Source: an uncultured Thermomicrobium sp.
GTDB lineage: Bacteria > Chloroflexota > Chloroflexia > Thermomicrobiales > Thermomicrobiaceae
Length of the DNA stretch: 36,235 nucleotides
Assembly: GCA_938028665.1 (NCBI GenBank)
Contig: CALIMB010000001.1
Coordinates: forward strand, 1 to 36,235
Direction of reading: 5' to 3'
The notes beneath the pieces are model-generated. The model made no database searches and was not told the origin of the DNA. It was given only the letters and a program-made list of their open reading frames with translations. The translations under genes were made by a program, and so were the position numbers. This document shows positions 1-9,125 of this stretch, in pieces. Numbering within the stretch: the first letter of the stretch is position 1; every line of letters starts with the position of its first letter.

Positions 1-526
1 TTGCTCTCCTGGGCCTCAGTTCTTGGCCAGTACAATGAGGGGTCCATGGGGGTGCCGCACTGCTCGAGCTAGCGAGGTCCTGAGCTGGCTGCCCAAGACC
101 AGGAGCCCCAGCTTATCTGGTCATCCAGGGAAAGCCTAGTCGCCTCCCAAGGAGGAGCCCATGTGGGCTCCTCCTTGGGTTCCCTCTCTACAGCCAGCGT
201 GAAACCGCTTCTTGGACGAAGCAGGCATGAGCAGATCTCTGCCGAGCGACCTGACGGTGCATCACTGGGATTTCATCGTTCTAGTAAAAGGACTGAGTAG
301 CCGAATGCCCTGACTGACGCTCCTCCTCGATCCCGGCTTGGGCGCAGTCGCTGCAACCCAAGCGGTTGGTTGGTGACACCAGTTTGGTAGTGGTACCCCC
401 GCGCCTTCGGCTGTCGATTGGTGGCGGTGAGCTGGGTCCCACGGTTGTGCTGTCTGCTCGTGCGGGTACTGCACAACGTTGGCGTGGGCGGTCAAGCGTG
501 TTTATCCGGGGACTCTCTGCTGAACC
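1..526. other. Left-edge region without a recognisable gene
   Basis: No frame in this stretch gives a protein I recognise. A frame from the left edge stops at 70-72 and another near 137, so the C-terminus of a gene lying outside the window could be here but cannot be identified. A strong hairpin at 146-179 supports transcription ending in this area from the left. Positions 190-526 hold only short frames on both strands. The segment at 391-408 slightly recalls the T-box core but lacks the rest of that element. Confidence 0.5.
146..186 (+). terminator. Hairpin terminator left of the pyr leader
   Basis: A perfect inverted repeat has 15-base arms at 146-160 and 165-179 with a 4-base loop (atgt). 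It is followed by a short pyrimidine run (ttccctctct) rather than a pure T tract. The stem is strong enough to act as a terminator for whatever gene reads in from the left. Because the stem is symmetrical it could work in either direction, but only the plus side has a T-containing tail. Confidence 0.7.
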
Positions 527-555
527 TTGACGCAGGGCAGCGGGTGCGCTATGCT
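527..555 (+). promoter_or_regulatory. Sigma70-like promoter of the pyr operon
   Basis: TTGACG at 527-532 and TATGCT at 550-555 are separated by exactly 17 bp. This matches the sigma70 consensus well (5 of 6 at -35, 4 of 6 at -10). A transcript starting near 561-563 would have a leader of about 140 nt before pyrC, with an intrinsic terminator inside it. It is the clearest promoter in the window. Confidence 0.6.
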
Positions 556-565
556 TGTGCTTTGA

Positions 566-687
566 GTGTCGGTAGTAGAGCGTACGGACGCAACCAGGTG
601 AGGCGTGCACAGCAGCGGTAGTCCACAACCTCCGATACGGCAGATGAGCGGGCCTCTGGATTCAGCCCGAATCCAGAGGCCTTTTTT
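566..687 (+). terminator. pyr leader with intrinsic terminator: candidate attenuator
   Basis: The leader can fold a 7-bp stem, 566-572 with 632-638 (one G-U pair), closing a region with smaller hairpins such as gcgt/acgc near 580-590. Downstream, 13-base arms at 651-663 and 669-681 form a perfect stem with a 5-base loop, followed by TTTTTT at 682-687: a textbook intrinsic terminator. It ends 16 bases before the pyrC start and after the promoter at 527-555, so it must be conditional for the operon to be expressed. Bases 593-604 (ccagg and aggc parts) could compete with the 5' arm as an antiterminator. No clear PyrR-binding consensus is visible, so the sensor (UMP/PyrR, UTP or another ligand) is unknown. 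Confidence 0.6.
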
Positions 688-703
688 ATGGGCTCCTGCA
701 CTA

Positions 704-2095
704 GTGCTCCGTGGCGGTCGTGTCATTGACCCTACCCAAGGGATGGATGCGCCGGCGGATCTCGTTATCCGTGATGGGAAGGTTGTCGCCGTTGGCCCCT
801 GTCTTCCGCTCCCGGATGATGCACGTGTGGTGGAGGTGCAAGGGCTGGTTGTTGCTCCGGCCTTTGTTGACGTGCACGTGCACTTACGTGATCCAGGCTT
901 CCCGGAGAAGGAGACACTGCAGAGCGGCGCTGCAGCAGCCGCCGCCGGTGGCTTTGCCACGATATGCTGCATGCCCAATACCCAGCCGCCGCTCGATACA
1001 CCGGAACGTGTGCGCGACATCGTTGAGCGGGCCCGGGGGTTGCCAGTACGCGTCTTTCCGATCGGCGCAATTTCGCGCGGTCGCCGTGGTGAAGAGCTGG
1101 CCGACTTGGTGGGGATGGCTGAAGCAGGCGCAGTCGGTTTTTCCGACGACGGTGACAGCACCCGCAGTGCACGTGTGTTGCGTGCAGCACTCGAGACCAG
1201 CCGTCTGCTGGGTCGGCCAATCATGGTGCACTGCGAAGAGTGGACGCTGGCAGCGGGGGGTGTGGTCCACGAGGGACCGGTAGCGCGCCGACTTGGCCTC
1301 CCTGGAGTCCCGGCGGCAGCGGAGGAGATCGTGTTGCTGCGCGACCTGGAACTGGCACGCGTGACTGGCGGCTGGTTGCATGTTTTGCATCTGACGACAG
1401 CGCGGGGGCTCGCCTTCGTGCGCCGGGCAAAACGTGACGGTGTGCGGGTGACCGTCGAAGTGACGCCGCATCATCTTTTACTGACTGATGAGTGGGTGGC
1501 TGGGGTGCGGCGGTTTGCGGGGGAGGAGGAAGTGCAACCGCCGGGGCCGTGTCCCGATCCCAACGCGAAGGTGAATCCGCCTTTGCGGCCAGAGGAGGAC
1601 GTGTTGGCCTTACGGGCCGGCCTACGGGACGGCACGATCGATCTGATTGCTACCGATCATGCTCCACACCACGAGCAGGATAAGCCCAGCGATCTCCGTC
1701 GGGCGGCATTCGGTATGGTCGGGCTCGAGTTGGCACTTCCGCTCTTGTTGCGCCTTGTCCACGCTGGATCCCTGACGCTACGGGAACTCATCGAGTTCCT
1801 TTCTTGCCAGCCAGCACGGGTATTGGGTCTGCCCGGAGGAACGCTCAGGCCGGGTTCCCCGGCCGATGTCGTAGTGTTCGATCCCGCGGTCCCCTGGCAG
1901 ATCACCCGCGAGACGTTACGCTCGCGCAGCGCCAACACGCCGCTCTTGGGCCTCACGCTGCACGGGCGCGTACTCCTGACCATCGTCGAAGGGAAGGTAG
2001 TCTATGGTGATACACACTTCACGGACCGGTGCACTGGTCTTGGAGGACGGCCGGATCTTTCCGGGTACCCCATTCGGGGCGCACCGCAACGCTGA
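704..2095 (+). CDS. pyrC: Dihydroorotase
   Basis: Class I zinc dihydroorotase of about 463 residues, which cyclises N-carbamoyl-aspartate to dihydroorotate in cytosolic pyrimidine synthesis. Metal-binding HxH is at residues 58 and 60 (DVHVHLRDPG). FSDDG carries the Asp found where urease-like relatives have a carboxylated Lys, VTPHHLL and HLTTARG follow, and IATDHAPHH supplies the late Asp/His. GTG at 704 is the only in-frame start after the leader terminator that keeps the beta strand VLRGGRVIDP; it lacks a visible Shine-Dalgarno. A longer frame from 605 would translate the terminator and is rejected. The C-terminus runs about 30 residues past the usual end (after GKVVYG) and overlaps carA by 92 bp. 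It heads the operon pyrC-carA-carB-cax-pyrE. Confidence 0.93.
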   Translation: MLRGGRVIDPTQGMDAPADLVIRDGKVVAVGPCLPLPDDARVVEVQGLVVAPAFVDVHVHLRDPGFPEKETLQSGAAAAAAGGFATICCMPNTQPPLDTPERVRDIVERARGLPVRVFPIGAISRGRRGEELADLVGMAEAGAVGFSDDGDSTRSARVLRAALETSRLLGRPIMVHCEEWTLAAGGVVHEGPVARRLGLPGVPAAAEEIVLLRDLELARVTGGWLHVLHLTTARGLAFVRRAKRDGVRVTVEVTPHHLLLTDEWVAGVRRFAGEEEVQPPGPCPDPNAKVNPPLRPEEDVLALRAGLRDGTIDLIATDHAPHHEQDKPSDLRRAAFGMVGLELALPLLLRLVHAGSLTLRELIEFLSCQPARVLGLPGGTLRPGSPADVVVFDPAVPWQITRETLRSRSANTPLLGLTLHGRVLLTIVEGKVVYGDTHFTDRCTGLGGRPDLSGYPIRGAPQR

Positions 2096-3155
2096 GGGCG
2101 AAGCCGTCTTCACCACAGTTATGACCGGTTATCAAGAGGTGGTCACAGACCCCTCTTTTTATGGGCAGATTGTCTGCATGACCTACCCACTGATTGGTAA
2201 TTATGGCATCTGTGCCGAGGACGACCAGTCGCGCCGACCCTGGGTGGCGGGACTGGTGGTGCGTGAGTACTGTGCTCGGCCAAGTCATTGGCGTGCCCAA
2301 GGTACGCTGGGCGAGTACCTGGAGCGCTGGGGAATCCCGGGGCTGACGGGAGTCGATACCCGGGCACTTACCCGGCACCTCCGCCTGCACGGGACCATGC
2401 GTGCCGTGTTGGTGAGCGACCGCCGTGGCCTCACGGACGAAGAGCTCCGTGAGATGGCACGCCGTGCCTGGACACCGGACACAGAAGACGTTGTTCCTGC
2501 GGTCCGGGGCGAGCGTGCGACCTTCGGCCCGGTGGATGCGCCGCATGTTGTGGTGATTGACTGCGGGGTGAAGCACAACATCCTTGTCTCGCTCCGCCAG
2601 CGTGGGGTGCGCCTGACGGTGCTGCCCTATGGGGTGCAGGCGGCCGAGGTACTCGCCCTCGATCCGGATGGGGTGGTTGTTTCCCCGGGACCCGGCGATC
2701 CAGTACAGGCGCGCCGGGCAGTGGAAACGGTACGGGAGCTTGCGTACTCTGGCGTGCCGTTCTTCGGTATCTGCTTGGGCCACCAGCTTCTGGCGCTCGC
2801 AGCTGGTGCCCAGACGACGAAGCTTGCCTTCGGACACCGCGGGGGAAACCATCCGGTGAAAGATCTTCTCACTGGACGGGTTCGCATCACGTCACAGAAT
2901 CACGGCTACTGCGTGGAAGCAGCCAGCGTGCCGACCGAGCAGGGCTGGCTCGTCTGGATGGTGAATGTCAACGACGGGACGGTGGAAGGCCTCCGGCATC
3001 AGGAGTTGCCAGTGCTCAGCGTCCAGTTCCACCCGGAGGGAGCACCCGGGCCGCAAGATAGTCAGGACCTCTTCGATATCTTCTTGAAACTCGTGCGGCA
3101 GCGCTGGCAGGCAAGTATGACGCAGGCAGCACTCCTTGCTGGAGAGGGGGTGTGA
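2004..3155 (+). CDS. carA: Carbamoyl-phosphate synthase small (glutaminase) subunit
   Basis: 383 residues, the normal length. It hydrolyses glutamine and channels ammonia to CarB. The N-terminal CarA domain spans about residues 8-150 and a class I glutamine amidotransferase domain about 180-365. The nucleophile is Cys257 (FGICLGHQ), with His343 and Glu345 (QFHPEG) completing the triad; VVSPGPGDP and FGHRGGNHP are typical of the family. ATG at 2004 has a good purine-rich site (gaagggaaggt) just upstream although it lies 92 bp inside pyrC; GTG at 2007 is the alternative. It ends 1 bp before carB. Confidence 0.95.
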   Translation: MVIHTSRTGALVLEDGRIFPGTPFGAHRNAEGEAVFTTVMTGYQEVVTDPSFYGQIVCMTYPLIGNYGICAEDDQSRRPWVAGLVVREYCARPSHWRAQGTLGEYLERWGIPGLTGVDTRALTRHLRLHGTMRAVLVSDRRGLTDEELREMARRAWTPDTEDVVPAVRGERATFGPVDAPHVVVIDCGVKHNILVSLRQRGVRLTVLPYGVQAAEVLALDPDGVVVSPGPGDPVQARRAVETVRELAYSGVPFFGICLGHQLLALAAGAQTTKLAFGHRGGNHPVKDLLTGRVRITSQNHGYCVEAASVPTEQGWLVWMVNVNDGTVEGLRHQELPVLSVQFHPEGAPGPQDSQDLFDIFLKLVRQRWQASMTQAALLAGEGV

Positions 3156-3156
3156 G

Positions 3157-6100
3157 ATGGCTCGTGCACCAGTGGTCTCCAGTGTCCTTGTCATCGGCTC
3201 GGGTCCGATCGTCATCGGCCAAGCTGCCGAGTTTGACTATTCCGGGAGCCAGGCACTTCGGGCGCTGCGCGAGGAAGGAGTCCGCACCATCATCGTTAAT
3301 TCCAACCCAGCGACCATTATGACTGACGAGGATATGGCCGATGCCGTCTACATCGAGCCTCTGACGGTGGAAGTGCTTGAGTACATCATCGCCCGCGAGC
3401 GTCCAGAGGGACTCTTGGCAACACTCGGTGGCCAGACCGGATTGAACCTCGCTGTGGCGCTGGCCGAAGCGGGGGTGCTTGATCGGTACGGTGTGCGGCT
3501 CCTTGGGACGCCGCTCGAGGCGATCCGCAAGGCGGAGGACCGGCAACTTTTCAAGGAGCTTCTGCATGAGATCGGAGAGCCAGTGCTGGAAAGTGTGACG
3601 GCCTACAGTGTGGAAGAGGCACTGCGCTTTGCCGAGGAAGCGTCACTCCCGCTCATCGTACGCCCAGCTTTCACGCTCGGTGGGACGGGCGGCGGGATTG
3701 CTTTCACGCGGGAGGAACTGATTACCCTGGTGCAACGTGGCCTTGCTGCCAGTCCAATTGGCCAGGTGCTTGTCGAGCGGAGTCTTCTGGGGTGGAAAGA
3801 GATCGAGTATGAGGTGATGCGGGATGGCAATGATACCTGTATCACAGTCTGCAACATGGAAAATCTTGATCCGATGGGTGTCCATACTGGAGATAGCATC
3901 GTAGTCGCCCCCTCGCAGACGCTCAGTGACCGCGACTATCAGATGTTGCGCAGTGCAGCCCTCAAGATCATTCGGGCCCTAGGCATTATTGGTGGATGCA
4001 ATATTCAGTTCGCACTCGATCCTCACTCCGATCGGTACTATGTCATCGAGGTCAATCCTCGGGTCAGTCGCAGTTCGGCCCTGGCTTCGAAAGCCACCGG
4101 TTATCCGATTGCGCGGATTGCGGCTAAGCTGGCCATTGGACATACCCTTGACGAGTTGCCCAATCCGGTGACCGGAAAGACTATGGCCTCGTTTGAGCCG
4201 GCGCTCGATTACTGTGTGGTCAAGATTCCGCGCTGGCCCTTTGACAAATTCGCCCACGGTGATCGGACGCTTGGCTCGCAGATGAAGGCAACTGGTGAAG
4301 TGATGGCAATTGACCGTTGCTTTGAAGCAGCGTTGCAGAAGGCAGTGCGCGGGCTTGATTCCGATCAGGCTGACCTCCTCTGGGAGGATCCAACCTGGCA
4401 GGACGAGGAGGCACTGAAACACGCGCTGCGGGTGCCGACCGATCTGCGGCTCTGGGCGGTGGCTGCGGCGGTTCGTCGCGGCTGGGACCCGGATGAGATC
4501 AGTACTCTTTGCGGAATCGATCCCTGGTTTGTGCGGGCAATCCAGCGCATTGTCACCTGGGAAGGGCTCCTGGCTCGCACTGAACTCACGCCAGAGCTCC
4601 TGTGGGAGGCCAAGCGGCTTGGGTTCAGCGATCGTACAATCGCGACTCTCCGGGGTACGACGGAACGGGCGGTGCGGCAGCTCCGCCGGACCTGGGGCAT
4701 TCTCCCGGTTCACAAGCTGGTTGATACCTGCGCTGCCGAGTTTGCTGCCGAAACGCCGTATTTCTACGCGACGTACGAGGACGAGGACGAGGCGCCACTG
4801 CTTGATCCCCCGAAAGTAGCAGTCATCGGAGCCGGACCGATCCGGATCGGTCAGGGAATTGAATTTGACTACTGCAGTGTCAAGGCTGCCCAGGCACTGC
4901 ACCATGCGGGTGTCGCCGCCATCATGCTCAACAACAACCCAGAAACGGTCTCCACCGATTTTGACGCATCCGACCGACTCTATGTTGTGCCGCTTGATGC
5001 TGAGTCGGTACTTGATGTACTGCTCCATGAGGCAGGAGGGGATCCTGAAGCCGTTCCACCGGTCATCGTGCAATTTGGCGGTCAGACGGCGATCAACCTC
5101 GCAGGAGAGCTTGCCGTTTCCGGGGTTCCGATCCTTGGCACCGATCAGGAGGCGATCGATATCGCGGAAGACCGGAGACGGTTCGAACAGTTCCTGCGTC
5201 AGTTAGGCATCCCACAGCCACCGGGTGCCGGTGTACGAAGCCTTGAGGAAGCACTCGCAGTGGCCGAGCGCGTCGGATATCCTGTCCTCGTTCGGCCCTC
5301 CTATGTGCTCGGTGGACGAGCAATGGAGGTTGTGTACCGCCGTGAGCACCTGGAGCGCTATCTGGAGCTGGCCGGTGCCTTTGCCAGCGGCCGTCCAGTG
5401 CTCATCGATAAGTATTTGGATGGAGTTGAGCTTGAAGTCGACGCGATTACCGATGGACGTGAAGTGCTGATTCCTGGCATCATGCAGCACATTGAGCGTG
5501 CAGGAGTGCATTCCGGCGATAGCTTTGCTGTCTACCCAGCTGTTGAGCTCCCACACGAGTATGTCCAGACGCTCGTGCACTATACGACGGAGATCGCGCT
5601 TGCGCTCGGCGCGCGTGGACTCCTGAATATCCAGTTCGTGTTGCACGGGGGGACCATCTACGTTCTGGAAGTCAATCCGCGGGCCTCGCGGACGGTCCCC
5701 TTCTTGAGCAAGGTGACTGGTGTCCCGATGGTCGAGGTGGCGACGCGGGTTCTGCTCGGCCAGACGCTCGCCGAGCAGGGGTATAACGGTGGACTCTGGC
5801 CACGCCAGCCACTGGTAGCGGTGAAGGCGCCGGTCTTCTCAATGGCCAAGTTGCACGGTGTGGACGTGCAACTTGGACCAGAGATGAAGTCGACTGGTGA
5901 AGCGCTGGGAATTGATCGCACGTTCGAGGCGGCGCTGGCCAAGGCGTTCCTGGCCGCGGGACTGGTGATCCCGCGCGGGGCTCCGGTGCTCCTTAGCCTT
6001 GCGGATGAGGACAAGCCAGCTGGAGTCGAGCTTGCACGAGCCTTGGCCGAGCTTGGTTACCCGATCGTTGCGACTGAGGGGACGGCAGCCTATCTTCGCT

Positions 6101-6396
6101 CGCGTGGCGTACCCGTTGAACTGGTGGTGCACCATATCGGTCAAGGACATCCGAATGTTCTTGAAGTGATCCTTGATCGGACAGTACGCGGTGTGATCAA
6201 TACACCGGGGCGGGATGAGGGTACGATCCAAGACGGTTTCCTGATCCGGCGCGCGGCAGTGGAGCGTGGAATGCCTTGTCTCACCTCACTCGATACGGCG
6301 CAGGCATTAGTGCGGGCATTGCTCGGTTGTACGACGTACTCGGTGCAGCCATTGCCAGCATACCGGACTCGGGAAACCGTACCGGCTTTCGTTTGA
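3157..6396 (+). CDS. carB: Carbamoyl-phosphate synthase large subunit
   Basis: 1,079 residues, as expected for CarB. It makes carbamoyl phosphate from bicarbonate, ammonia and two ATP, for pyrimidines and arginine. Two homologous ATP-grasp halves are visible: the first begins [20 protein letters not shown] and contains [18 protein letters not shown] and [18 protein letters not shown]; the second begins [18 protein letters not shown] and contains [12 protein letters not shown] and [18 protein letters not shown]. The C-terminal MGS-like allosteric domain (about 940-1070; [17 protein letters not shown]) is present. ATG at 3157 follows ggagaggggg and lies 1 bp after carA. Seven more in-frame codons exist upstream but overlap carA and lack a better site. 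Confidence 0.96.
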   Translation: MARAPVVSSVLVIGSGPIVIGQAAEFDYSGSQALRALREEGVRTIIVNSNPATIMTDEDMADAVYIEPLTVEVLEYIIARERPEGLLATLGGQTGLNLAVALAEAGVLDRYGVRLLGTPLEAIRKAEDRQLFKELLHEIGEPVLESVTAYSVEEALRFAEEASLPLIVRPAFTLGGTGGGIAFTREELITLVQRGLAASPIGQVLVERSLLGWKEIEYEVMRDGNDTCITVCNMENLDPMGVHTGDSIVVAPSQTLSDRDYQMLRSAALKIIRALGIIGGCNIQFALDPHSDRYYVIEVNPRVSRSSALASKATGYPIARIAAKLAIGHTLDELPNPVTGKTMASFEPALDYCVVKIPRWPFDKFAHGDRTLGSQMKATGEVMAIDRCFEAALQKAVRGLDSDQADLLWEDPTWQDEEALKHALRVPTDLRLWAVAAAVRRGWDPDEISTLCGIDPWFVRAIQRIVTWEGLLARTELTPELLWEAKRLGFSDRTIATLRGTTERAVRQLRRTWGILPVHKLVDTCAAEFAAETPYFYATYEDEDEAPLLDPPKVAVIGAGPIRIGQGIEFDYCSVKAAQALHHAGVAAIMLNNNPETVSTDFDASDRLYVVPLDAESVLDVLLHEAGGDPEAVPPVIVQFGGQTAINLAGELAVSGVPILGTDQEAIDIAEDRRRFEQFLRQLGIPQPPGAGVRSLEEALAVAERVGYPVLVRPSYVLGGRAMEVVYRREHLERYLELAGAFASGRPVLIDKYLDGVELEVDAITDGREVLIPGIMQHIERAGVHSGDSFAVYPAVELPHEYVQTLVHYTTEIALALGARGLLNIQFVLHGGTIYVLEVNPRASRTVPFLSKVTGVPMVEVATRVLLGQTLAEQGYNGGLWPRQPLVAVKAPVFSMAKLHGVDVQLGPEMKSTGEALGIDRTFEAALAKAFLAAGLVIPRGAPVLLSLADEDKPAGVELARALAELGYPIVATEGTAAYLRSRGVPVELVVHHIGQGHPNVLEVILDRTVRGVINTPGRDEGTIQDGFLIRRAAVERGMPCLTSLDTAQALVRALLGCTTYSVQPLPAYRTRETVPAFV

Positions 6397-6404
6397 GGGG
6401 ACCG

Positions 6405-7436
6405 ATGCGCTGGTGGATCGCGGGACTTGTGCTCGTACCGGTCGCAATCGTCCTTGAGGTGTTGCATGCGCCGCCGCTGGCAATTCTGCTCACCTCGGCA
6501 GCCGCGCTGGTGCCGCTGGCAGCACTATTAGGACGAGCGACTGAGGAGGCAGCTTCGCATGCTGGCCCTTTTATTGGTGGGCTGCTCAATTCGACGTTGG
6601 GAAACGCTGCCGAGGTGATCATTGCCTTGGCCGCGTTACGTTCCGGGCTGCATGAGCTTGTCAAGGCCTCGATCTCAGGATCTATCCTGGGAAATCTGCT
6701 CCTCATCCTCGGGGCGAGCCTCCTCGTTGGCGGGCTTCGCCATGGAGTTCAGCAATTCGATGCGCACTTAGCTGGCATCAGCGCGACGATGATGACGCTC
6801 GCGGTTATCCTGTTGCTCGTCCCTGGGCTCTTCACCCTAGGTCCCACGCCGGTGCAGGGCGTTGCCGTAGAGTGGATGAGTATCGGCCTTGCAGTTGTCC
6901 TTACGGTGATCTACGTTCTGTACCTCGTCTACACACTGCGAATCGGTGGCCCGCTGACCGAGCATGCGCATGCAACCTGGTCATTACGGCGGGCGATCGC
7001 TACATTGGCAGGTTCCACGCTGGGTGTCGTGGTGATGAGCGAGCTACTGGTCGGTGCAGTGGAACCGGTCGTCGAAGCGACGGGCATCTCCGAATTTTTT
7101 CTTGGTGTTGTCTTGATCCCACTCGTCGGGAACGTTGCCGAACATTTTGTCGCGGTGCAAGTGGCTGGGCGGAACCAAATGGACTTGAGCCTTGGTATCG
7201 CCTATGGCTCGAGCCTACAAATCGCCCTGGTTGTCACGCCGGTGCTGATCTTCGCCAGTCTTCTGACGAACCAGCCGATGTCGCTGGTCTTCAATGTCTA
7301 CGAGCTGGTCGCGCTCCTCGGGGCGGCACTGGTGTCTTCGCTGATCGCTGTTGATGGTCGCTCACACTGGCTGGAAGGGGCAATGCTGCTGGCGGTTTAT
7401 ACTGGACTTGCGGTTGGCTTTTTCTTCCTACCATGA
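6405..7436 (+). CDS. cax: CaxA-type calcium/proton (cation) exchanger
   Basis: 343 residues with about ten or eleven hydrophobic segments: an integral membrane antiporter of the CaCA superfamily, expected to expel Ca2+ (or another divalent cation) against protons. The two family alpha repeats are clear: LNSTLGNAAEVIIALAAL near residue 65 and LVGNVAEHFVAV near 240. ATG at 6405 follows gagggg and starts 8 bp after carB; upstream in-frame codons lie within carB. It is co-transcribed with pyrimidine genes, an unusual partnership with no known functional reason. Ion specificity cannot be read from the sequence. Confidence 0.88.
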   Translation: MRWWIAGLVLVPVAIVLEVLHAPPLAILLTSAAALVPLAALLGRATEEAASHAGPFIGGLLNSTLGNAAEVIIALAALRSGLHELVKASISGSILGNLLLILGASLLVGGLRHGVQQFDAHLAGISATMMTLAVILLLVPGLFTLGPTPVQGVAVEWMSIGLAVVLTVIYVLYLVYTLRIGGPLTEHAHATWSLRRAIATLAGSTLGVVVMSELLVGAVEPVVEATGISEFFLGVVLIPLVGNVAEHFVAVQVAGRNQMDLSLGIAYGSSLQIALVVTPVLIFASLLTNQPMSLVFNVYELVALLGAALVSSLIAVDGRSHWLEGAMLLAVYTGLAVGFFFLP

Positions 7437-7653
7437 CCGTCCACTGCGGGGCAGCAGCTGCGCGGAGCGTGCCCCCAGGAGTGGTATGACGAGAGGCCGA
7501 GCCCTGTGGAAGGCTATGTTTCCGGCCGTTCGCTTGAAGATGACACCAGCATTGACCTGCGGTACAAGCTTGTGTACCCGCGTCTCGTTGGGGGCAGAGG
7601 TGCTACGCCAGGATGACCGCGGTCATGATTGACCGAGTGATGCGAGGAGCCGA
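7437..7653 (+). other. Gap between cax and pyrE, open frame after the cax stop
   Basis: 217 bases without a recognised gene. In the cax frame, the codons after its TGA stay open for about 60 residues, reading WYDERPSPVEGYVSGRSLED and on to a stop before 7620, but with no good start codon. Another frame gives a short ORF from about 7487 to 7632. I see no terminator, so pyrE can still be read from the pyr promoter. Confidence 0.3.
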
Positions 7654-7659
7654 GTGCCA

Positions 7660-8283
7660 ATGGTTTCTGTGTTAGCCGACGAAGCAACAGCCAAAAAGCT
7701 GGTGAACCTCCTCGATGACGTTGGGGCGTTGTTGCACGGCCACTTCCTCCTCGCCTCAGGCCGACATAGCGATCGCTATGTTGAGAAGTTCGCCTTGCTC
7801 CGTTGGCCAAGACAGGTGGAGGAAGTGTGCCGCGAGCTCCTTTCCCGCTTGCCCTGGAGCACTATCGAGGCAGTGGTAGGGCCGACGACTGGCGGTCTCC
7901 TGCTGGCGTTTGAGTGTGCGCGCCAGTTAGGGGTGCAAGCGGCCTATGCCGAGCGGGAGACAGAGGGGAGCACGCGCCGGGTCATCCGCCGCGGAGCCTG
8001 CTTCCGGCCGGGAATGCGCGTGCTCGTGGTTGACGATGTGCTTACAACCGGAGGCTCGGTGCGTGAGACACTTCGTGCGCTCGCCGAATATCCCATCGAG
8101 ATTTGCGGTGTGGCGGTGCTCGTTGACCGCTCGACCGAGCCTGTGGAACTTGGTGTTCCGCTGGTTGCGTTGTTGCGACTGGAGATCGCAAGCTGGCTAC
8201 CCTCAGACTGCCCGCTGTGCAAAGAAGGCGTCCCCCTGGTGAAGCCGGGAACAACTGTGAGGGAGGCAACGCAGGGATGCTGA
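7660..8283 (+). CDS. pyrE: Orotate phosphoribosyltransferase
   Basis: About 207 residues. It converts orotate and PRPP to OMP. It belongs to the type with ALLHGHFLLASGRHSDRYVEK near the N-terminus. The PRPP-binding motif VLVVDDVLTTGGSV is clear, and PTTGGLLLAFE is the pyrophosphate loop region. A C-terminal CPLC pair is present. A gaggag site (7644-7649) precedes both GTG 7654 and ATG 7660; spacing of 4 and 10 bases does not decide between them, and ATG is chosen. It is the last intact gene of the pyr operon; pyrB, pyrD, pyrF and pyrR are not in the window. Confidence 0.93.
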   Translation: MVSVLADEATAKKLVNLLDDVGALLHGHFLLASGRHSDRYVEKFALLRWPRQVEEVCRELLSRLPWSTIEAVVGPTTGGLLLAFECARQLGVQAAYAERETEGSTRRVIRRGACFRPGMRVLVVDDVLTTGGSVRETLRALAEYPIEICGVAVLVDRSTEPVELGVPLVALLRLEIASWLPSDCPLCKEGVPLVKPGTTVREATQGC

Positions 8284-8545
8284 CTGCGGTAACCTTGAAC
8301 AAGCCACAGTGGGTCGTCCAAGGAGGGCCGGCAGCGCTCGCCAGGCACGCTTTCCCAAGGCGTGGACCTCGCCGACTGGCTAGGAGTATTCTTGGGGGCT
8401 CAGGAGACGTCATTTCCTGTACCCCAACACAGTGTTTCTCGAAGCGCTGCGCAACTCTGAACCGCTGTTGGCCGTGACATGGTGCGATCGAGATGGTTCC
8501 CCGCCTCCCGGTTCCAACGTACCCGGCTGCTTAGCTTGTCGCTGA
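8277..8545 (+). pseudogene. Possible decayed gene coupled to pyrE
   Basis: An ATG at 8277 overlaps the pyrE stop (atgctga) behind gggagg, as for a translationally coupled gene. It reads MLTAVTLNKPQWVVQGG and on. After about residue 27 the protein-like sequence seems to continue in the next frame (GVDLADWLGVFLGAQETSF, about 8362-8430), then in a third (VFLEALRNSEPLLAV, from 8432), ending at TGA 8543-8545. This would need two frameshifts. I recognise no family, so both the relic idea and its extent are inference. Confidence 0.3.
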
Positions 8546-9125
8546 AACACCTCACGTATTGCTTCTGGGCAAGACCCGCTTTGGGCGCGTGCTCGGAAGG
8601 GGCACCACACCTGGTGCCTTCGCAGATGTAGGACGACGTGCAGGCAGCTGTGAAGTGTTGCGCAGAGGGGATGATTGCCCTTGGGCACCACGCTCGTCGA
8701 CGGTAGAGATCACCTTCAAAATCGCTTGGAGAGCTGTTATCGCGTGGGAAGGTCTCTTGGAACCGTGTAGTAGCGGTGACCGGTGCGCTTGGGTCACTGT
8801 GGCTAGTGACGTCGCACCAGCGCAGCGGCGCACAGTAGACACGCTTGTGGACTCAGCTGAGGCCGAGCTGCAGCGATTCTTCCCACGGAACTCGCTCCAC
8901 GGTGGTCGGGCTTGAGCCGGATCGTTCTGGTGAGAAGCATTATTTGGTTGTTACTTCTGCCCACAACCGACACGGCTCACCAGGCTGTCCCATGGTGTTG
9001 GGGAAGGAGTTCACTGAGTGCGGACGTGCCCAGCCTTTGTCAGCTGATAGCGGCTGAGACTCGGTCACGCGGCGCTGAGCAGAGGAGACGAGCTCGGTGC
9101 TGGAGGGTCTCCGCTTTCGTGTCGC
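8284..9125. other. 842-bp convergent gap between pyrE and pnp
   Basis: The longest plausible plus-strand frame, after the possible relic, is 8559-8915 (118 residues, TTG start, no ribosome site). It resembles no family I know. A second short frame from 8912 begins with a hydrophobic stretch (IVLVRSIIWLLLL). A small hairpin, ggcacc/ggtgcc near 8600-8618, lacks a T tract. No RNase P, tmRNA or SRP RNA signature was found. The content is unknown. Confidence 0.4.

Noticed and set aside
290-430. T-box-like segment (ggtagtggtaccc ... gcgcc)
   Set aside because: Only the core resembles the T-box consensus; it has two extra C residues, no matching terminator arm, and no aminoacyl-tRNA synthetase or amino-acid gene follows.
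281-628. Minus-strand open frame of 115 codons
   Set aside because: Low-complexity, Arg/Ser-rich shadow with no ribosome site and no similarity to known proteins; it overlaps the pyr promoter.
605-703. Upstream extension of the pyrC frame from GTG 605
   Set aside because: It would translate the leader hairpin and terminator, and the added residues have no counterpart in dihydroorotases.
3979-5073. 364-codon open frame opposite carB
   Set aside because: Antisense shadow of a highly conserved gene in GC-rich DNA; no start signal or recognisable domain.
8559-8915. 118-codon ORF as an intact gene
   Set aside because: TTG start without a ribosome site and no recognisable motif; kept only as part of the unexplained gap.
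8284-9125. RNase P, tmRNA, SRP RNA or tRNA genes in the gap
   Set aside because: None of the conserved sequence blocks or a cloverleaf with a T-loop consensus could be found on either strand.
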